Below are positions 14,815 to 25,775 of a stretch of DNA of 38,798 nt, piece after piece. The notes below the pieces were generated by a model. The model ran no database searches and was not told the DNA's origin. It was given only the letters and a program-made list of their open reading frames with translations. The position numbers and the translations under genes were made by a program. Source of the DNA: Pelargonium nanum (taxonomy: Eukaryota > Streptophyta > Magnoliopsida > Geraniales > Geraniaceae); contig JAYMTF010000354.1 of the NCBI GenBank assembly GCA_036897485.1, positions 1 to 38,798 on the forward strand, read 5' to 3'. Within the stretch, counting starts at the first letter, position 1. The number at the start of each line of letters is the position of its first letter.

Positions 14815-16742
14815 TTTTCTGAAAGATGCCTCAGCAACTCCTTGCTATGTCTTCAACTATTACTGTTTCATGGCTTTTTCTCGTGCTTTTCTTGGCTTAG
14901 TGAAATCCATTTTCGGTATGGTAATTCTGTTTTTATGAGTTAATGTTATAAATTTTGGTTAAATGATATATTGACATGTAGAAATCTTCTACTTTATTCT
15001 AAACATTAATATATTAGCTCTCGTTTTAGTGTGCTGGGTATTAAGTGAATATTGGATTTGCTAATAGGCCTCTGATTGGTGGATCATGACAATGGATTGA
15101 TTTGTCTTTGAGACAATTAGGGTCTACCAATTTCTGCTCTGTTTGGTGATTGAATTTCAGCTGATGGTTTGTGTGCTGCACTGCACGACCCAACACAACC
15201 ATGATAACTAAATGAGCTGCACGACATCATTGACACGAACATGTCCCAACATTTTCTTCACGATAGAATCAACATGTTTGACGTTATTATGATTAGTTCA
15301 CAGTTATACTTTATAAGTGTGTGTTAGACGAGTCATGCATGTCACAACACGACTGATAAAATGCGTGCGTGATTTGTTGATCAAACATGAACACGACATG
15401 AATACTAAACGTATTTGGTTCTCCAACACGATTATTATATGTGAACCGAAACACGTTTTCGTGTCGTGTCGTGTTCGTGTTGTCCAATAGTGGTGATTGA
15501 TGTATGTGAAGTGGTAAGATAGTGGTATGAAAGTGTATCACATGTTCTGTTCCACTTTAATAATTAATTAATGAGTTCTACGCAACCTGACTTTGAGTAT
15601 ACTAGAGATTATGAGGTGTTAACAATAACTATTTCTTAATATTTATACAGATTTAAGGTTGCATTTGATTGAGTGAATTGGATAACTACAATAACTAGAT
15701 AGAACTTGCTGATAATTATATTTTTGTTTATTACACATGTACATTTTAATTAAAATCTGATAGTTGTTCAATGAGTTTGTGAAAAGTTGCTATATATTTT
15801 GAAGATCTGAATGAATTTGACATATTATAAGTAATGTATGTCATAGAAAATGATGGGTTATAAATAGAATACTCGTGAACCTATAACAATCATTTTCAAA
15901 TTGCAGCATATGATACAATGTTGGTGGCTGTGGATGTCACTCACGAAATACAGTTACATTTCTCTTTCTCTTACTCTCTAACTTAATTAATACTTCTACT
16001 TTTACAACTACAAGTAAGCTACACGGATTCTCCAAAAAAAGTCTCTTAATGTTTGGGATCATCCACTGAGATCAAACCAAATGTTGTTTTGTGGTTGACA
16101 AGGAAGCAAGATAACAAAACTAAAAAGACTACTAACTCTAGTTAAGAATCAACTGTCACATGCTTCACTTTTTTCAATAATAATCATATACTATTCGAAA
16201 GATCTTATAATTTTGAAAATAATACACACTTCGGGTGATCATTAACTCTAGGAAACCTCTTAAAAGATGTATCAAGATTATAAAGTTTGGATGAGAATAT
16301 GAGTTTGAGTAAATTTAAATATGAGAGACTGCCTATGTTATGTTTTTGTTGTTGCAGTGTAATAGGTCATAAAGAGAATCACGATGTTTGATCTTCTAAA
16401 AGCAGATTCCAAAACAGTTCACAGCTCATGGTTGCAAGTGCAATGACATAGGATTATCAAAGATCAACGATTCTAGTCAGGGAGCCACATGACGATATAG
16501 TTGACGATGTTGGTAACGTGAATTGTTTAATACAATTGGACCGCCAAATCAACAAAATAAATGACCATTTTGTGCCTATATTTAAAAATGAGTTTTTTAC
16601 TAAATAAAAATGATGTAATACTAGCCTAAACTGAGGAAGTGATTTTCATACTAAAAATACACTCGTTAATCTTGCACACGACAAAACTGATACGACGTCG
16701 TTAGAATTACCGGTAAGTAGCAACCATATTAAAAATAGACAC
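14815..16742. other. eS24 3' region and spacer; degenerate repeat at about 15180-15490
   Basis: About 150-250 bases after the stop are plausible 3' UTR. Around 15180-15490 the sequence is full of CGTGT/ACACG words (for example CGTGTCGTGTCGTGTTCGTG at 15459-15478, with ACACGAACATG upstream in the opposite sense), which suggests a degenerate mobile-element remnant with inverted repeats. The remainder is AT-rich and I see no gene in it. Confidence 0.4.
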
Positions 16743-16749
16743 TATAAAA
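16743..16749 (+). promoter_or_regulatory. TATA box of the NHX gene
   Basis: TATAAAA, followed about 30 bases on by a pyrimidine-rich leader typical of plant 5' UTRs (from about 16775). The leader probably contains an intron, donor GTAAGC at 17124 and acceptor AG at 17377-17378, so the mature 5' UTR would be roughly 500 nt. Confidence 0.6.
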
Positions 16750-17418
16750 AAGCAACAATTAGCGCAGAAGAAGAGCTATAGCTAGATCCTTCCTTCGTCT
16801 TCCATTTGGCGATCTCTCGCTCTCCTCTTGCTTTGCTTCACCGCATAACTCGCTCTTCTCTCTCAATTTCCTCTGTATTTCACACCACACACTCCTTTCC
16901 GTTCCCTCATATTTTCTCGACCTTTCTTCCATTTTCTCGACCTTTCCGTACTCTTCATTTACAACTCAAGGTTTTCTCTCTCTCAAATTTTGCTGAGATC
17001 GTGTTCGCAAATGACAGTTTCTCTGCTCTGATTCGATAGTTTGCAGAAGACGCAACCAGTAAACTCCGATGGTCTCGCCGCACATTAGGAGAAGAGCCTG
17101 TGTGTCGCCTACAATGCACTCTAGTAAGCACCACCTTTAATTTATGGTCCATGGAGTTGCAGATTGTTTTTTTATTCATTAACTTTCAGAGACATTAAAT
17201 TATTGTTTTTCTTTTCGAAAGTCAGATTAGTTTTCATATTTAGAAACTCTTTTTTTTTTTCTCCTCCTTTTGGGATTTTATTCCTAAAATGGTAAGATTG
17301 AATTGAATGTGTTCCAAAATTGGTTTCGATGTTTCAAATTTCAGTATAATGACATTGGAGTTGCTTGTTTGATTTCAGTGCAGAGCTGGTGTACGTGAGA
17401 TTTGGGGAGGCTTTTAAG

Positions 17419-17439
17419 ATGGGCAGTCTGGAGAGATAA
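17419..17439 (+). promoter_or_regulatory. Upstream ORF in the NHX leader
   Basis: A seven-codon uORF (MGSLER, stop TAA) sits about 100 bases before the NHX start in the part of the leader that should remain after splicing. A short uORF can lower translation of the main frame; whether it does here is inference. Confidence 0.4.
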
Positions 17440-17537
17440 TTTGACTTGTTTTGTTGTGTTATCATTGCATCAAGTTGAAGATCAGGGCCTGGATTATATT
17501 ATTTGAAATTGTTTGTTTCCATAGAGAGGTGGATACC

Positions 17538-20500
17538 ATGGCTGCGGTTGTTGGTGATTTCGTGTCAAGAATGCAAAATTTATCCACTTCAGATCATGCT
17601 TCTGTAGTGTCCATGAATTTATTCGTGGCTTTGCTATGTGCTTGCATTGTGATTGGTCATCTCCTGGAGGAGAACCGGTGGATGAATGAGTCAATCACTG
17701 CGCTAATTATTGTGAGCTTTCCTTTCCCTCTTGCAGAAGTTTACTTGATCCGGAAAATTTGGGTGGCAAAGAAAAAAGATCAAATGATATAGAAGTCTGA
17801 ATATTAGCTATTACATTGTGTATTTGTATTGTTTCCAGAAAAAAAAGAAAAGAAAAAAAAAAACTAGGCCTTTTGGTCAGTGCATGGTTAAATAAATGAA
17901 TGTTTAATTTATTGGACATTCAAAGAATTATTGACTCCATTCACCCAGGTGCATATATACACTGGATTCTAATTGTTTCTATCTGAACTGTCTGCAGGGT
18001 GTATGTACTGGAATTATTATATTGCTGGTTAGTAATGGAAAAAGTTCACATCTTCTAGTCTTTAGTGAAGACCTTTTCTTTATATATCTTCTGCCACCAA
18101 TTATATTTAATGCTGGGTAAGTTATTATCCGCCAATCTTGTTGGTTTAGTGGAGCGAGAGAAATATATTTTGCAATACTTTTAATAGCTGCATTTGCTAC
18201 CTGCTAATTCGTTCTGTCTTATGACTGTTATTTGTCACTCATTACTTTAGGCAGCATTACATATTCCTCATCATGCCAATTTCAGCTATAGTTGTGTTCT
18301 TAAAAATTATTCCTTTTTTCAGCTTGCTTAAGTTTAGTTCTCGTAGAGCAGTAGCAGGATTAGGGATCAAATACATGCTTGGAAGGAATCTATATAATGT
18401 TTCTATATGTGTAGACCTAGAGACTTAAATCATGTTTGGAAATACTCTATAGTCTGGTGCTATAAGTGACTTGTTGTATTATGTTTTCTGTAAAAACACA
18501 GTACAAAAATGGGTTTCAAATTCCTTGTATTGATATATAGATTAAAGTTTCCAATAAGTGGTGTCAGTTAGCTTTGCCATCTTGATTAGTTGGGTTAGAA
18601 TGATTTTTAAACGGGAATAAGAAAATAAAATTAGTACTCCAGGACATACTAATTTATTTATGTAGCAACTATGACTGCTTTATATTTATGGAGTTCATAG
18701 GTTCAGCTGTAGTGCATCTTACAAAAATGGTGCTATGTCTACAGCCAATAATTTACTAAAATTTATGATGTCGTCTTTTCTTAGTTAGAATTTATATGTG
18801 GGACAAATGTTCTTCATATGAATGAAGCCCAACTGCGAAGCAATATGAGGGTGAGGTGACAAAATAGAATTTCAAGAGTGGACATTTCAGTATTGTCCCT
18901 ATTTTGTTTTAAAGTAGTGATCTTGAGAAGTTTAAAATTTTAAGGAAGTGAAGCGCATTATTTACCTTTTTGAGAATCTATTTAGAATATTAATGCATGT
19001 GCTGTATCTTCTTCTTTTTAAACCTTGAGAAACCTATCAGTGTGAATTGACTGTCATATTTTGCCTCTTATGAGTAGAGAATCATATTTATTTTCTCTAG
19101 GATTGTGATGTTTCTCATTATTCTTGATGCTCAATTCTGATCTCTCTATCTCTTTTTCTATTTCAGATTTCAAGTGAAAAAAAAGCAATTTTTTCGTAAC
19201 TTTATTACTATCATGATGTTTGGTGCTATTGGCACATTGGTATCCTGCGCCGTTATATCATTAGGTATGTGCTGCAGTCATATATACAATATTCTTTTCT
19301 GACTTCATCTTCTGTAATAAGAATGCAAACCGTATGTGAATAATTACAAAGTCGTAGTTATGAAGAAAAGGTGGTAACTAAAAGCCATTTAACAAATAAA
19401 TAAAATAACTTCTAGTATCTTTTTTTTTCTTAGTATGTTTTGAAAATCTCCCCTCTTTAAATCACTTCCTAGGATTTCTTCAATAATGCATATCTTTCTT
19501 TTTGCTGTTCTGCATGATTTAGACAGCTGCTTAAGACGGAGATTTTTTATGCCTGTAATTGCCAAGTACAGTTATGTTTGGTTTATAAGGGCTAGGAAAT
19601 ATTTTTATTAGTGATTATAACTGTTATTATGATGCTTGGCGCAGGTTGTATACAGTTTTTCAAAGAAATGGATATTGGTTCCCTGGATGTAGGGGATTTT
19701 CTAGGTATTAATTTTACTACCCTTTTCCCATTAATATATTGTCATGTTTGCTATCTTAATCATTTGTCCTATCGTTTCCAGCAATTGGTGCAATATTTGC
19801 TGCAACAGACTCTGTTTGCACGTTACAGGTATTGTAACATATTAAAGCTACTGGAGAGTTTCAAGCTAATAGGAGAAAAACATACTAATTGTCTAGACTT
19901 GATCTCGCTGATGGTGCAGGTGTTAAACCAGGATGAGACTCCTTTACTCTACAGTCTGGTCTTTGGTGAAGGTGTTGTAAACGATGCTACATCAGTGGTC
20001 CTTTTCAATGCACTACAAAGCTTTGACATTGATATGATTGATATGAGAATTGCTTTACATTTTATTGGCAACTTCTTCTATCTATTTGTTTCAAGCACCC
20101 TGTTGGGAGTGTTTGTACGTCTCTCTCTCATTCTCTGTTGTGTGTGTGTGCTCAAACATAAGTGTAAATCAGGAATGTGATCTGTTCTGTATGGTATGTT
20201 TTGTGTCTCTTGCAGACTGGGCTTCTCAGTGCTTACATAATCAAAAAGCTATATTTTGGCAGGTATAACATGGTGAAAGGAATCAAACTTTGTCACATTC
20301 ATTTTTCTCCCCTATATTGTACCTATTTCTATCAGAAATATGTTTTCTTCCCTTTTTTTTTGGATAGATCTTGCATTGTTGGGAAAGTAATAGAAATGGT
20401 AATGCCAACTCAATTTCTGACATGATTCAGGCACTCTACAGACCGTGAAGTTGCTCTCATGATACTCATGGCATACCTTTCATACATAATGGCTGAAGTA

Positions 20501-22312
20501 ATGCTTTTAACTTTATAGGCAATATTTGGGTGCTATTTTTTTACTATCATTATAATCCAGTTCTGATTACTAAGATATCGGTTATATGTTGTGTCCTGCA
20601 GCTATTCTATTTGAGTGGCATTCTTACAGTGTTTTTCTGTGGAATTGTGATGTCTCATTACACCTGGCACAATGTCACTGAAAGTTCAAGAATTACTACG
20701 AAGTATGTTTTCTGCAAGAAATTTATCCAGTATTTTGGGTCCATTGCCAATGTCTTTCAATCTTTAAAGCACTGGTTGCCTGATGTTTTTGTTGTTCATA
20801 TTAAAGGCATGCTTTTGCAACATTGTCTTTTGTTGCTGAACTTTTTATCTTCCTCTACGTTGGTATGGATGCTCTGGACATTGACAAGTGGAGAGTCGCA
20901 AGTAGTAGGTTTGTTCTTTTCACTCTTTGCAGATTATGTCTTAATTATTTGCTGATTATCACCCCCTTAAAAGTTTAGTCCATGAATTTCTCATACATTG
21001 GTCAATACAGTTGGCCAGTTTAAAATCCATATATTATTTACATTTGTGTTTGATTTTACTTCTTGCAGCCCTGGGACATCGGTTGCTGTGAGTTCAATAC
21101 TTGTAGCTTTGGTGATGGCAGGAAGAGCAGCTTTTGTCTTTCCTTTGTCATTCATATCCAACTTATCTAAGAAAACTGTGGATGAGAAAATTAGCTTGCA
21201 AGAGCAGGTAATCGTGTTTCTGCAGTGTTTATATGTTTGCTGTTTTATATTCAGTTGATTTAGCAAATTATATTTACTAAATTTCTTTTCTAGGTTGTGA
21301 TATGGTGGGCCGGTCTTATGAGAGGTGCTGTTTCTATGGCACTTGCCTACAATAAGGTAATAAATAGGTGGAGGCTATTTGCTTTCAGCTCTGCGTCTTA
21401 TGCAATACTTCTCATGTTTAAGGGCATGTAGTCATTTTGAACGAGAATCAAATTCCTTCTCTCATTCGAGGGAATGGGAATGGTGATTGAAAACAGGAAT
21501 GCAAGATTCATAGATAATAGGTGCTTCCCATTCCCTTCAAATTAATCTAAATGCTATCAATCTTCTCTCAACATTATCAACTAATATCCAAAGTGAACAC
21601 TCGGTTTCCTTACCAGTTTCGTACTCTCTTTTTTCCCCCTCATATTTTCTGGATTCCGAAGGTGGTTTTTATGGTATTATTCATTTAATTTCATGTTATA
21701 TAATGCAGTTCACGAGTGGAGGACATACTCAATTGCGAGGCAATGCTATCATGATCACCAGCACAATAACCGTTGTTCTTTTTAGCTCGGTGGTAAGATT
21801 CAGATTTAAGTGTCTGTATCCAACTAGAAACCAATCAACAATAACTGGAGTCTCATATTACATACTCCCTCCGTACTAGACACTTATTTTAGGCGGAAGG
21901 AGTATTAACTACCTACGCACTTTTGTATACAATAAGCTGTGTTTTTCTATGATACAATTGACTTTCTTTATCTGGTTGCATTCAGGTGTTTGGCTTGCTG
22001 ACTAAACCTCTTATAAGATTATTGCTACCTCAGTCATCAAGATCCTTGAGCATGTTACTGTCTGACCCATCCACACCGAAATCAGACTCAGTTAACGTAC
22101 CATTACTAGGAAGTGGGCATGGGTCTGATCTCAGCGACCATGCCATTCGCCCAAGCAGCCTACGGGCACTGTTGACAACTCCAACGCACACTGTCCATCG
22201 CTACTGGCGCAGGTTCGATGATTCTTTCATGCGTCCAGTGTTCGGTGGCAGAGGTTTTGTTCCCTTCGTTCCCGGGTCACCAACAGAGCGAGGGGCGCAC
22301 GAAGGGCACTGA
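17538..22312 (+). CDS. NHX: Vacuolar Na+(K+)/H+ antiporter, class I NHX
   Basis: CPA1-family antiporter that exchanges cytosolic Na+ or K+ for vacuolar H+; class I members act at the tonoplast in salt tolerance, K+ storage and vacuolar pH. Exons: 17538-17711, 17998-18116, 19167-19264, 19645-19704, 19782-19828, 19920-20114, 20216-20262, 20431-20497, 20602-20702, 20807-20908, 21069-21207, 21294-21356, 21709-21792, 21986-22312. All GT..AG and in phase, 540 aa (Arabidopsis NHX1 is 538). Visible motifs: amiloride-binding LFFIYLLPPI (residues 84-93), FGEGVVNDATSVV with the transport Asp at 188, GRHSTDREVALM, WHNVTESSRITTK, RGNAIMITSTITV, and the conserved tail FMRPVFGGRGFVPFVPGSP. Start chosen because MAAVVGDFVSRMQNLSTSDH aligns with the family N-terminus. 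I cannot tell which paralogue (NHX1 to NHX4 type) it is; closest in feel to NHX1/2. Intron 13 holds a tiny MITE. Confidence 0.95.
21865..21902. mobile_element. 38-bp minimal Stowaway-like MITE in NHX intron 13
   Basis: CTCCCTCCG at the left end and CGGAAGGAG at the right end, flanked by TA on both sides (21863-21864 and 21903-21904). Only about 20 bases separate the two termini, so this is an element reduced almost to its ends. It is non-coding and well inside the intron between exons 21709-21792 and 21986-22312. Confidence 0.7.
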
Positions 22313-23012
22313 GATAGAAGTGGAGGGTAATGTAGAAAAGAATGCGAGCGAGATGCATCCGGAAGAGGACCTTGCAGGCAATGCCTTTGAAGCTAAATGT
22401 TCAATAATGTGTAAGTATCTGTTGATGATATATATATGGATTTGGGATTTGTGTTGTTAATAGCTTCAAATCTGGTGCTGAGGAGGCACTGCTTCTGCAT
22501 TCTGTTTAGGTTGTAGTCCAATTTTGTGGTAGACTAGTAATCTAACAACTCTTCTCTATTGGATATTTTTTAAAATTTTTTGTTCTGTTTATTAGTTTAT
22601 GATCAATAAAAATTAAGCAACTATATGTTTGCTCATTATTGGAATCTCATTTTTGCTCTGAATTTATTAGTAGAACCTTTTAGTATATTTTGGGGGTCCA
22701 AAAATCTGTTTTGAGACTGGTTTGGTTTGAATTCTTCAGTACTCTATTTTATTGTTTTTACAATTTCTTCACTTGAAAAGAAATGTATTTTCCGATTTGC
22801 TTATTATTTTTGTGAAATAAGTATACAAAAATAAAGTGATAAACTAAAATCTCAAAGAATAACCAAAATAAATACTTATAAACCTCATAGAATTTTATTA
22901 TTTCAACACATTTGAGCAAGTGCAACAACTTAATAATAACGTAGATTGAGCATGAGCTATAGCCATGCAATACTAACATTGAACTTATCGTTTAGAGTTT
23001 AGGGTTTTAAGT
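22313..23012. other. NHX 3' region and spacer to the defensin-like gene
   Basis: Likely NHX 3' UTR for a few hundred bases, then AT-rich spacer. NHX (+) and the next gene (-) converge here. An open out-of-frame stretch runs about 50 codons past the NHX stop (acidic, to 22460); I do not call it a gene. Nothing else is visible. Confidence 0.5.
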
Positions 23013-23486
23013 TTAGATCGACCCAAAACTGCAACAACAGTCGTCGGATCCACCAAGATTTATACAATAGCCGGTTTTACCGTACTTGCTCATGCAAGCT
23101 TGGTTGCATTCGGCCGGAGAATTTGGACAAAAACCTCCTCCAATGCATTGAGGATTTGGTCCTAATGCTGCTGCTGGCTCTGCGTATATGAATTCGACAT
23201 TGTAAGTTAAAATTTTTAAAGAGAGCACGTGAAATCTTATCGTACTAACATAAGATTCAATCAAATTACTTGAAAACATGAATACATAACGATTATATTT
23301 AAAAATGAGAAGAAAGAGTACTTAAAATCTTATCGTATTAGTATAAGATTCGATCAAATTACTTGAATACACGAATACATAAAGATCTATATTACCAGAG
23401 ATTGTGACCAAAAGCAAAGCAATGGTGAAGATGGCCATGAACAAGGATTTAACATTGGTGGCAAAATATTTCTTTGTGATGGCCAT
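23013..23486 (-). CDS. Secreted defensin-like cysteine-rich peptide
   Basis: Two exons on the minus strand: 23486-23396 and 23179-23013 (stop TAA), with a GT..AG intron of 216 bases. Product 85 aa. Residues 1 to about 30 form a signal peptide (MAITKKYF, then the hydrophobic LFMAIFTIALLLVTIS). The mature part has 8 cysteines at 42, 48, 55, 59, 69, 78, 79 and 80. The CxxxC (55-59) and CxC (78-80) pair is the signature of the cysteine-stabilised alpha-beta fold, as in plant defensin-like (DEFL) peptides; the terminal CCC is less usual. Such peptides are extracellular and act in defence or in cell-cell signalling (often reproductive); which applies here cannot be read from sequence. A TATA box lies 75 bases upstream. 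The intron holds a duplicated block. Intact. Confidence 0.85.
23231..23384. repeat. Imperfect direct repeat in the defensin-like gene intron
   Basis: Two copies of a block of about 60 bp (23231-23291 and 23324-23384, about 93 bases apart) share AAATCTTATCGTA, ATAAGATTC and ATCAAATTACTTGAA. Each copy also contains a small palindrome, AATCTTAT and ATAAGATT around a 9-base spacer. Confidence 0.75.
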
Positions 23487-23560
23487 TTTTGGGACAATTT
23501 GGACTCTGCTTAGTTGTTGTTTTTAGGTAATGTTTGTTGAATATATGGTGTGAGATCTGC

Positions 23561-23567
23561 TTTTATA
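23561..23567 (-). promoter_or_regulatory. TATA box of the defensin-like gene
   Basis: TATAAAAG on the minus strand, 75 bases before the start codon. This predicts a short 5' UTR of about 45-50 nt. Confidence 0.65.
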
Positions 23568-23627
23568 CACAAAAATAAGGGGTTCTTATTTCAAATCATA
23601 ATTAATAAAAGGATAATGTTCCATTAT

Positions 23628-23957
23628 GGTACCTTAACAATACATATTGTTCCTGATTAGTACCTAATTTGATTTTTGTTTCTATTTGGTACTCAAACTA
23701 TTGATATCGTTCCAATTTAATACCTTAACTATAGATATTGTTCTACATTGGTACCTAATTTGATTCTTGTTTCCTATTTGATACTTAGACTATTGATATC
23801 GTTCCAATTTGATATCCATATTTTGAGTACCAAATAGAAACAAAAATCAAATTAAAGTTAAGGAACTAAATTGAAACAAAATCAATAATTTGAGTACCAA
23901 ATAGAAACAAAAATCAAATTAGGTACCAATCTGGAACAATATGTATAGTTAAGGTAC
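23628..23957. mobile_element. Long foldback (MITE-like) element with internal tandem repeats
   Basis: Left end GGTACCTTAAC then ACATATTGTTCC (23628-23653) is the inverse of the right end GGAACAATATGT then GTTAAGGTAC (23933-23957). Inside, a unit of about 92 bp starting GTACCTAATTTGATT occurs at about 23661 and again at about 23753, and its inverse (GAGTACCAAATAGAAAC, CAAAAATCAAATTA) occurs twice to the right of about 23825. The whole is a hairpin of about 330 bases with repeated arms. No coding capacity. It lies upstream of the defensin-like gene. Confidence 0.8.
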
Positions 23958-24989
23958 AAAAAATAAAGCAAAATTAATTTTGTTCAACAAAAATTTATAT
24001 GACTTGATTTTGAATAATCAACTCAAGAAGACTTTTGTTGAACAAAAATTAAGTAAAATTAATAACAACAGTTACAATTTGACTATCCTTCCCAATAACA
24101 GGCTGAAAAAACGGTAGTTTTTGGGAGAAAACTAAGCCTATTAATTAAAATTTTCAATTTTCTTATGTGTAATTAAATTGCATTTCAAGTTGATTTTGAT
24201 TTTCAAAAATGTGTAATTGCCAATTCATTCGAGTAGTTAATTAATTAATTAATTCCACTTTTTTTCCTCAATATATGTGTTCAAATTCATAATGTCACGG
24301 TTAATTTTTCAATGTATTGGGAATTATTACAAGCAATGACTTTCTTCTCAAAAGAATAAAAGACTTTTCATTCCATTCAACAAATTTTGTTTGATTTATA
24401 GTGCTGAATCAACAAATTGATCCTGTTTTGATTTGAATTTAGAATCTAAAAATAGAAAATGTTTCATCTATACATGTCGTTAAACTTGATTATGGTCTGT
24501 CGAGTGCTAACAAACTTCACATTATTTTGATGTGAGATACATTAACTCTCTTTCTTACGTGCAAGAGGAATAACGCAACGGATTCTGCACATTGGACCAA
24601 GACGGGAGACAGCAAAAACGAGTCACTAGGCCTAAACCATTTAACCACACCACAACTAAATAAACACTAATTATACCATTTTGACATTTTTCTTTGTTGT
24701 TACAAAAGTCAAATAAGACATTTATTTTGAAACGAAAACAATATCAATTTCCCGAGCACGTGGCTTGCACAAAGTACTCAACAAAATCAACATCCAGAAA
24801 CTAATTAACATGCTTTATTCATTTCAAGTGCACACCAAGCAAACATACATCAACCAATGCTTACATCAAAAATAGTTAAACTCACACACACATTCACAAA
24901 GCTATCAAGCGAATAGAACAACGACCAACAGACAAGTGGCTTAAGACGTTTGTTTCTCTTGCAGTCACTGATTCGAGCCAAATAAAAGA
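23958..24989. other. AT-rich spacer
   Basis: No gene recognised. The right 200 bases are the likely 3' UTR of the minus-strand HyPRP gene. A run of TTAATTAATT words (about 24237-24252) is simple sequence. Confidence 0.5.
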
Positions 24990-25388
24990 TCAGGCGCATA
25001 CAAAACCCTCCGGAACCTTCTTGCCACATGCATTCACAGCCAAGCTAAGAGCCACCGGTACATCAATTTTAACAACTCCCAACACATTGGCCTTAATTGC
25101 AGTGCACAAACACAAAGCAGCTTCAAGATCAGCAAGACCTTTCAATAGGGCACAGCATTGCTTGCTAGGTTTTGTGCCCACAACCTCTGTGACCAGCCCT
25201 AGCCAGCTCCCACAAACCCCAAACTTTAGGGTATCTTTCGGGCACTTCGCCGCCTTTTCGGGGCCGGAGGGAGGGGTTGTGGGACTCTCTGGAGGGCATG
25301 GGACTTCATGGGATGAAATGCAAGTGAAGAAAATGAGATTGATGGTAACCAAAATGGTTGCAGCCTTAGAGACCCTAATAATAGCCAT
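24990..25388 (-). CDS. 8-cysteine-motif HyPRP / LTP-like secreted protein
   Basis: Single-exon gene, 132 aa. Signal peptide at residues 1 to about 26 (hydrophobic TILVTINLIFFTC, then SSHE). A short proline-rich linker (CPPESPTTPPSGPE) is followed by the 8-cysteine motif at C49, C59, C78-C79, C93, C95, C121 and C131, exactly the C..C..CC..CxC..C..C pattern of hybrid proline-rich and 14-kDa proline-rich proteins (pEARLI1/AZI1 type). These sit in the wall or membrane interface and are linked to lipid binding, defence priming and cell elongation; the precise role is unknown. The proline domain is much shorter than in classic HyPRPs, which is common for the 14-kDa DC2.15-like subgroup. The start is the first ATG after a CAACAACAATA leader. 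Intact. Confidence 0.93.
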   Translation of the reverse strand: MAIIRVSKAATILVTINLIFFTCISSHEVPCPPESPTTPPSGPEKAAKCPKDTLKFGVCGSWLGLVTEVVGTKPSKQCCALLKGLADLEAALCLCTAIKANVLGVVKIDVPVALSLAVNACGKKVPEGFVCA

Positions 25389-25569
25389 TGTATTGTTGTT
25401 GCAAGATTTGCTTGGACTCTAGAGATAGTGCTTTGATAGAGTATATGTAGCTATAACTGGTTCAAGACTTGATGGCTGTGGTTCAAGCCATGTGCATCAC
25501 ACAAAGGAGGTGCAATGTTTGTCCATATTCACCTCCATAACTTGTGGTTTATAAGTCTTCACCTTATAG

Positions 25570-25745
25570 GGTGAGCGCGAGTTGGCGCAGCGGTAATGTT
25601 GTTGCCTTGTAGTTTACATGTTCGTGACAGATAAACAGTCTATTTACAAAAGTAATGAAGAAAAATCGGTACATAAATTAGTCTCCCAGAACTACAAATA
25701 GTGAGAATTGTATGTTCGTAACAAGTAAACAATCTATTTTAGTTG
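25570..25745 (+). mobile_element. SINE-like element (tRNA-derived head)
   Basis: GAGTTGGCGCAGCGGTAATG resembles a tRNA box A, and GTTCGTGAC about 30 bases on resembles a weak box B. A second ATGTTCGTAACAAG block at about 25711 repeats the box B region, which suggests internal duplication. Ends and target duplication are not clear, so the borders are approximate. It runs head-to-head with the next SINE. Confidence 0.5.
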
Positions 25746-25775
25746 CTCAGTGACGGGCAAATATAACCCGTTATT

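Noticed and set aside
15311-15541. 76-codon minus-strand open frame
   Set aside because: It falls on the CGTGT/ACACG-rich degenerate repeat and has no protein similarity I recognise.
16806-17039. Open frame in the NHX leader that looks slightly like a targeting peptide
   Set aside because: It has no ATG start, lies in a pyrimidine-rich 5' UTR, and is followed by a leader intron.
25021-25422. 133-codon open frame on the plus strand
   Set aside because: It is a shadow of the minus-strand 8-cysteine-motif gene.
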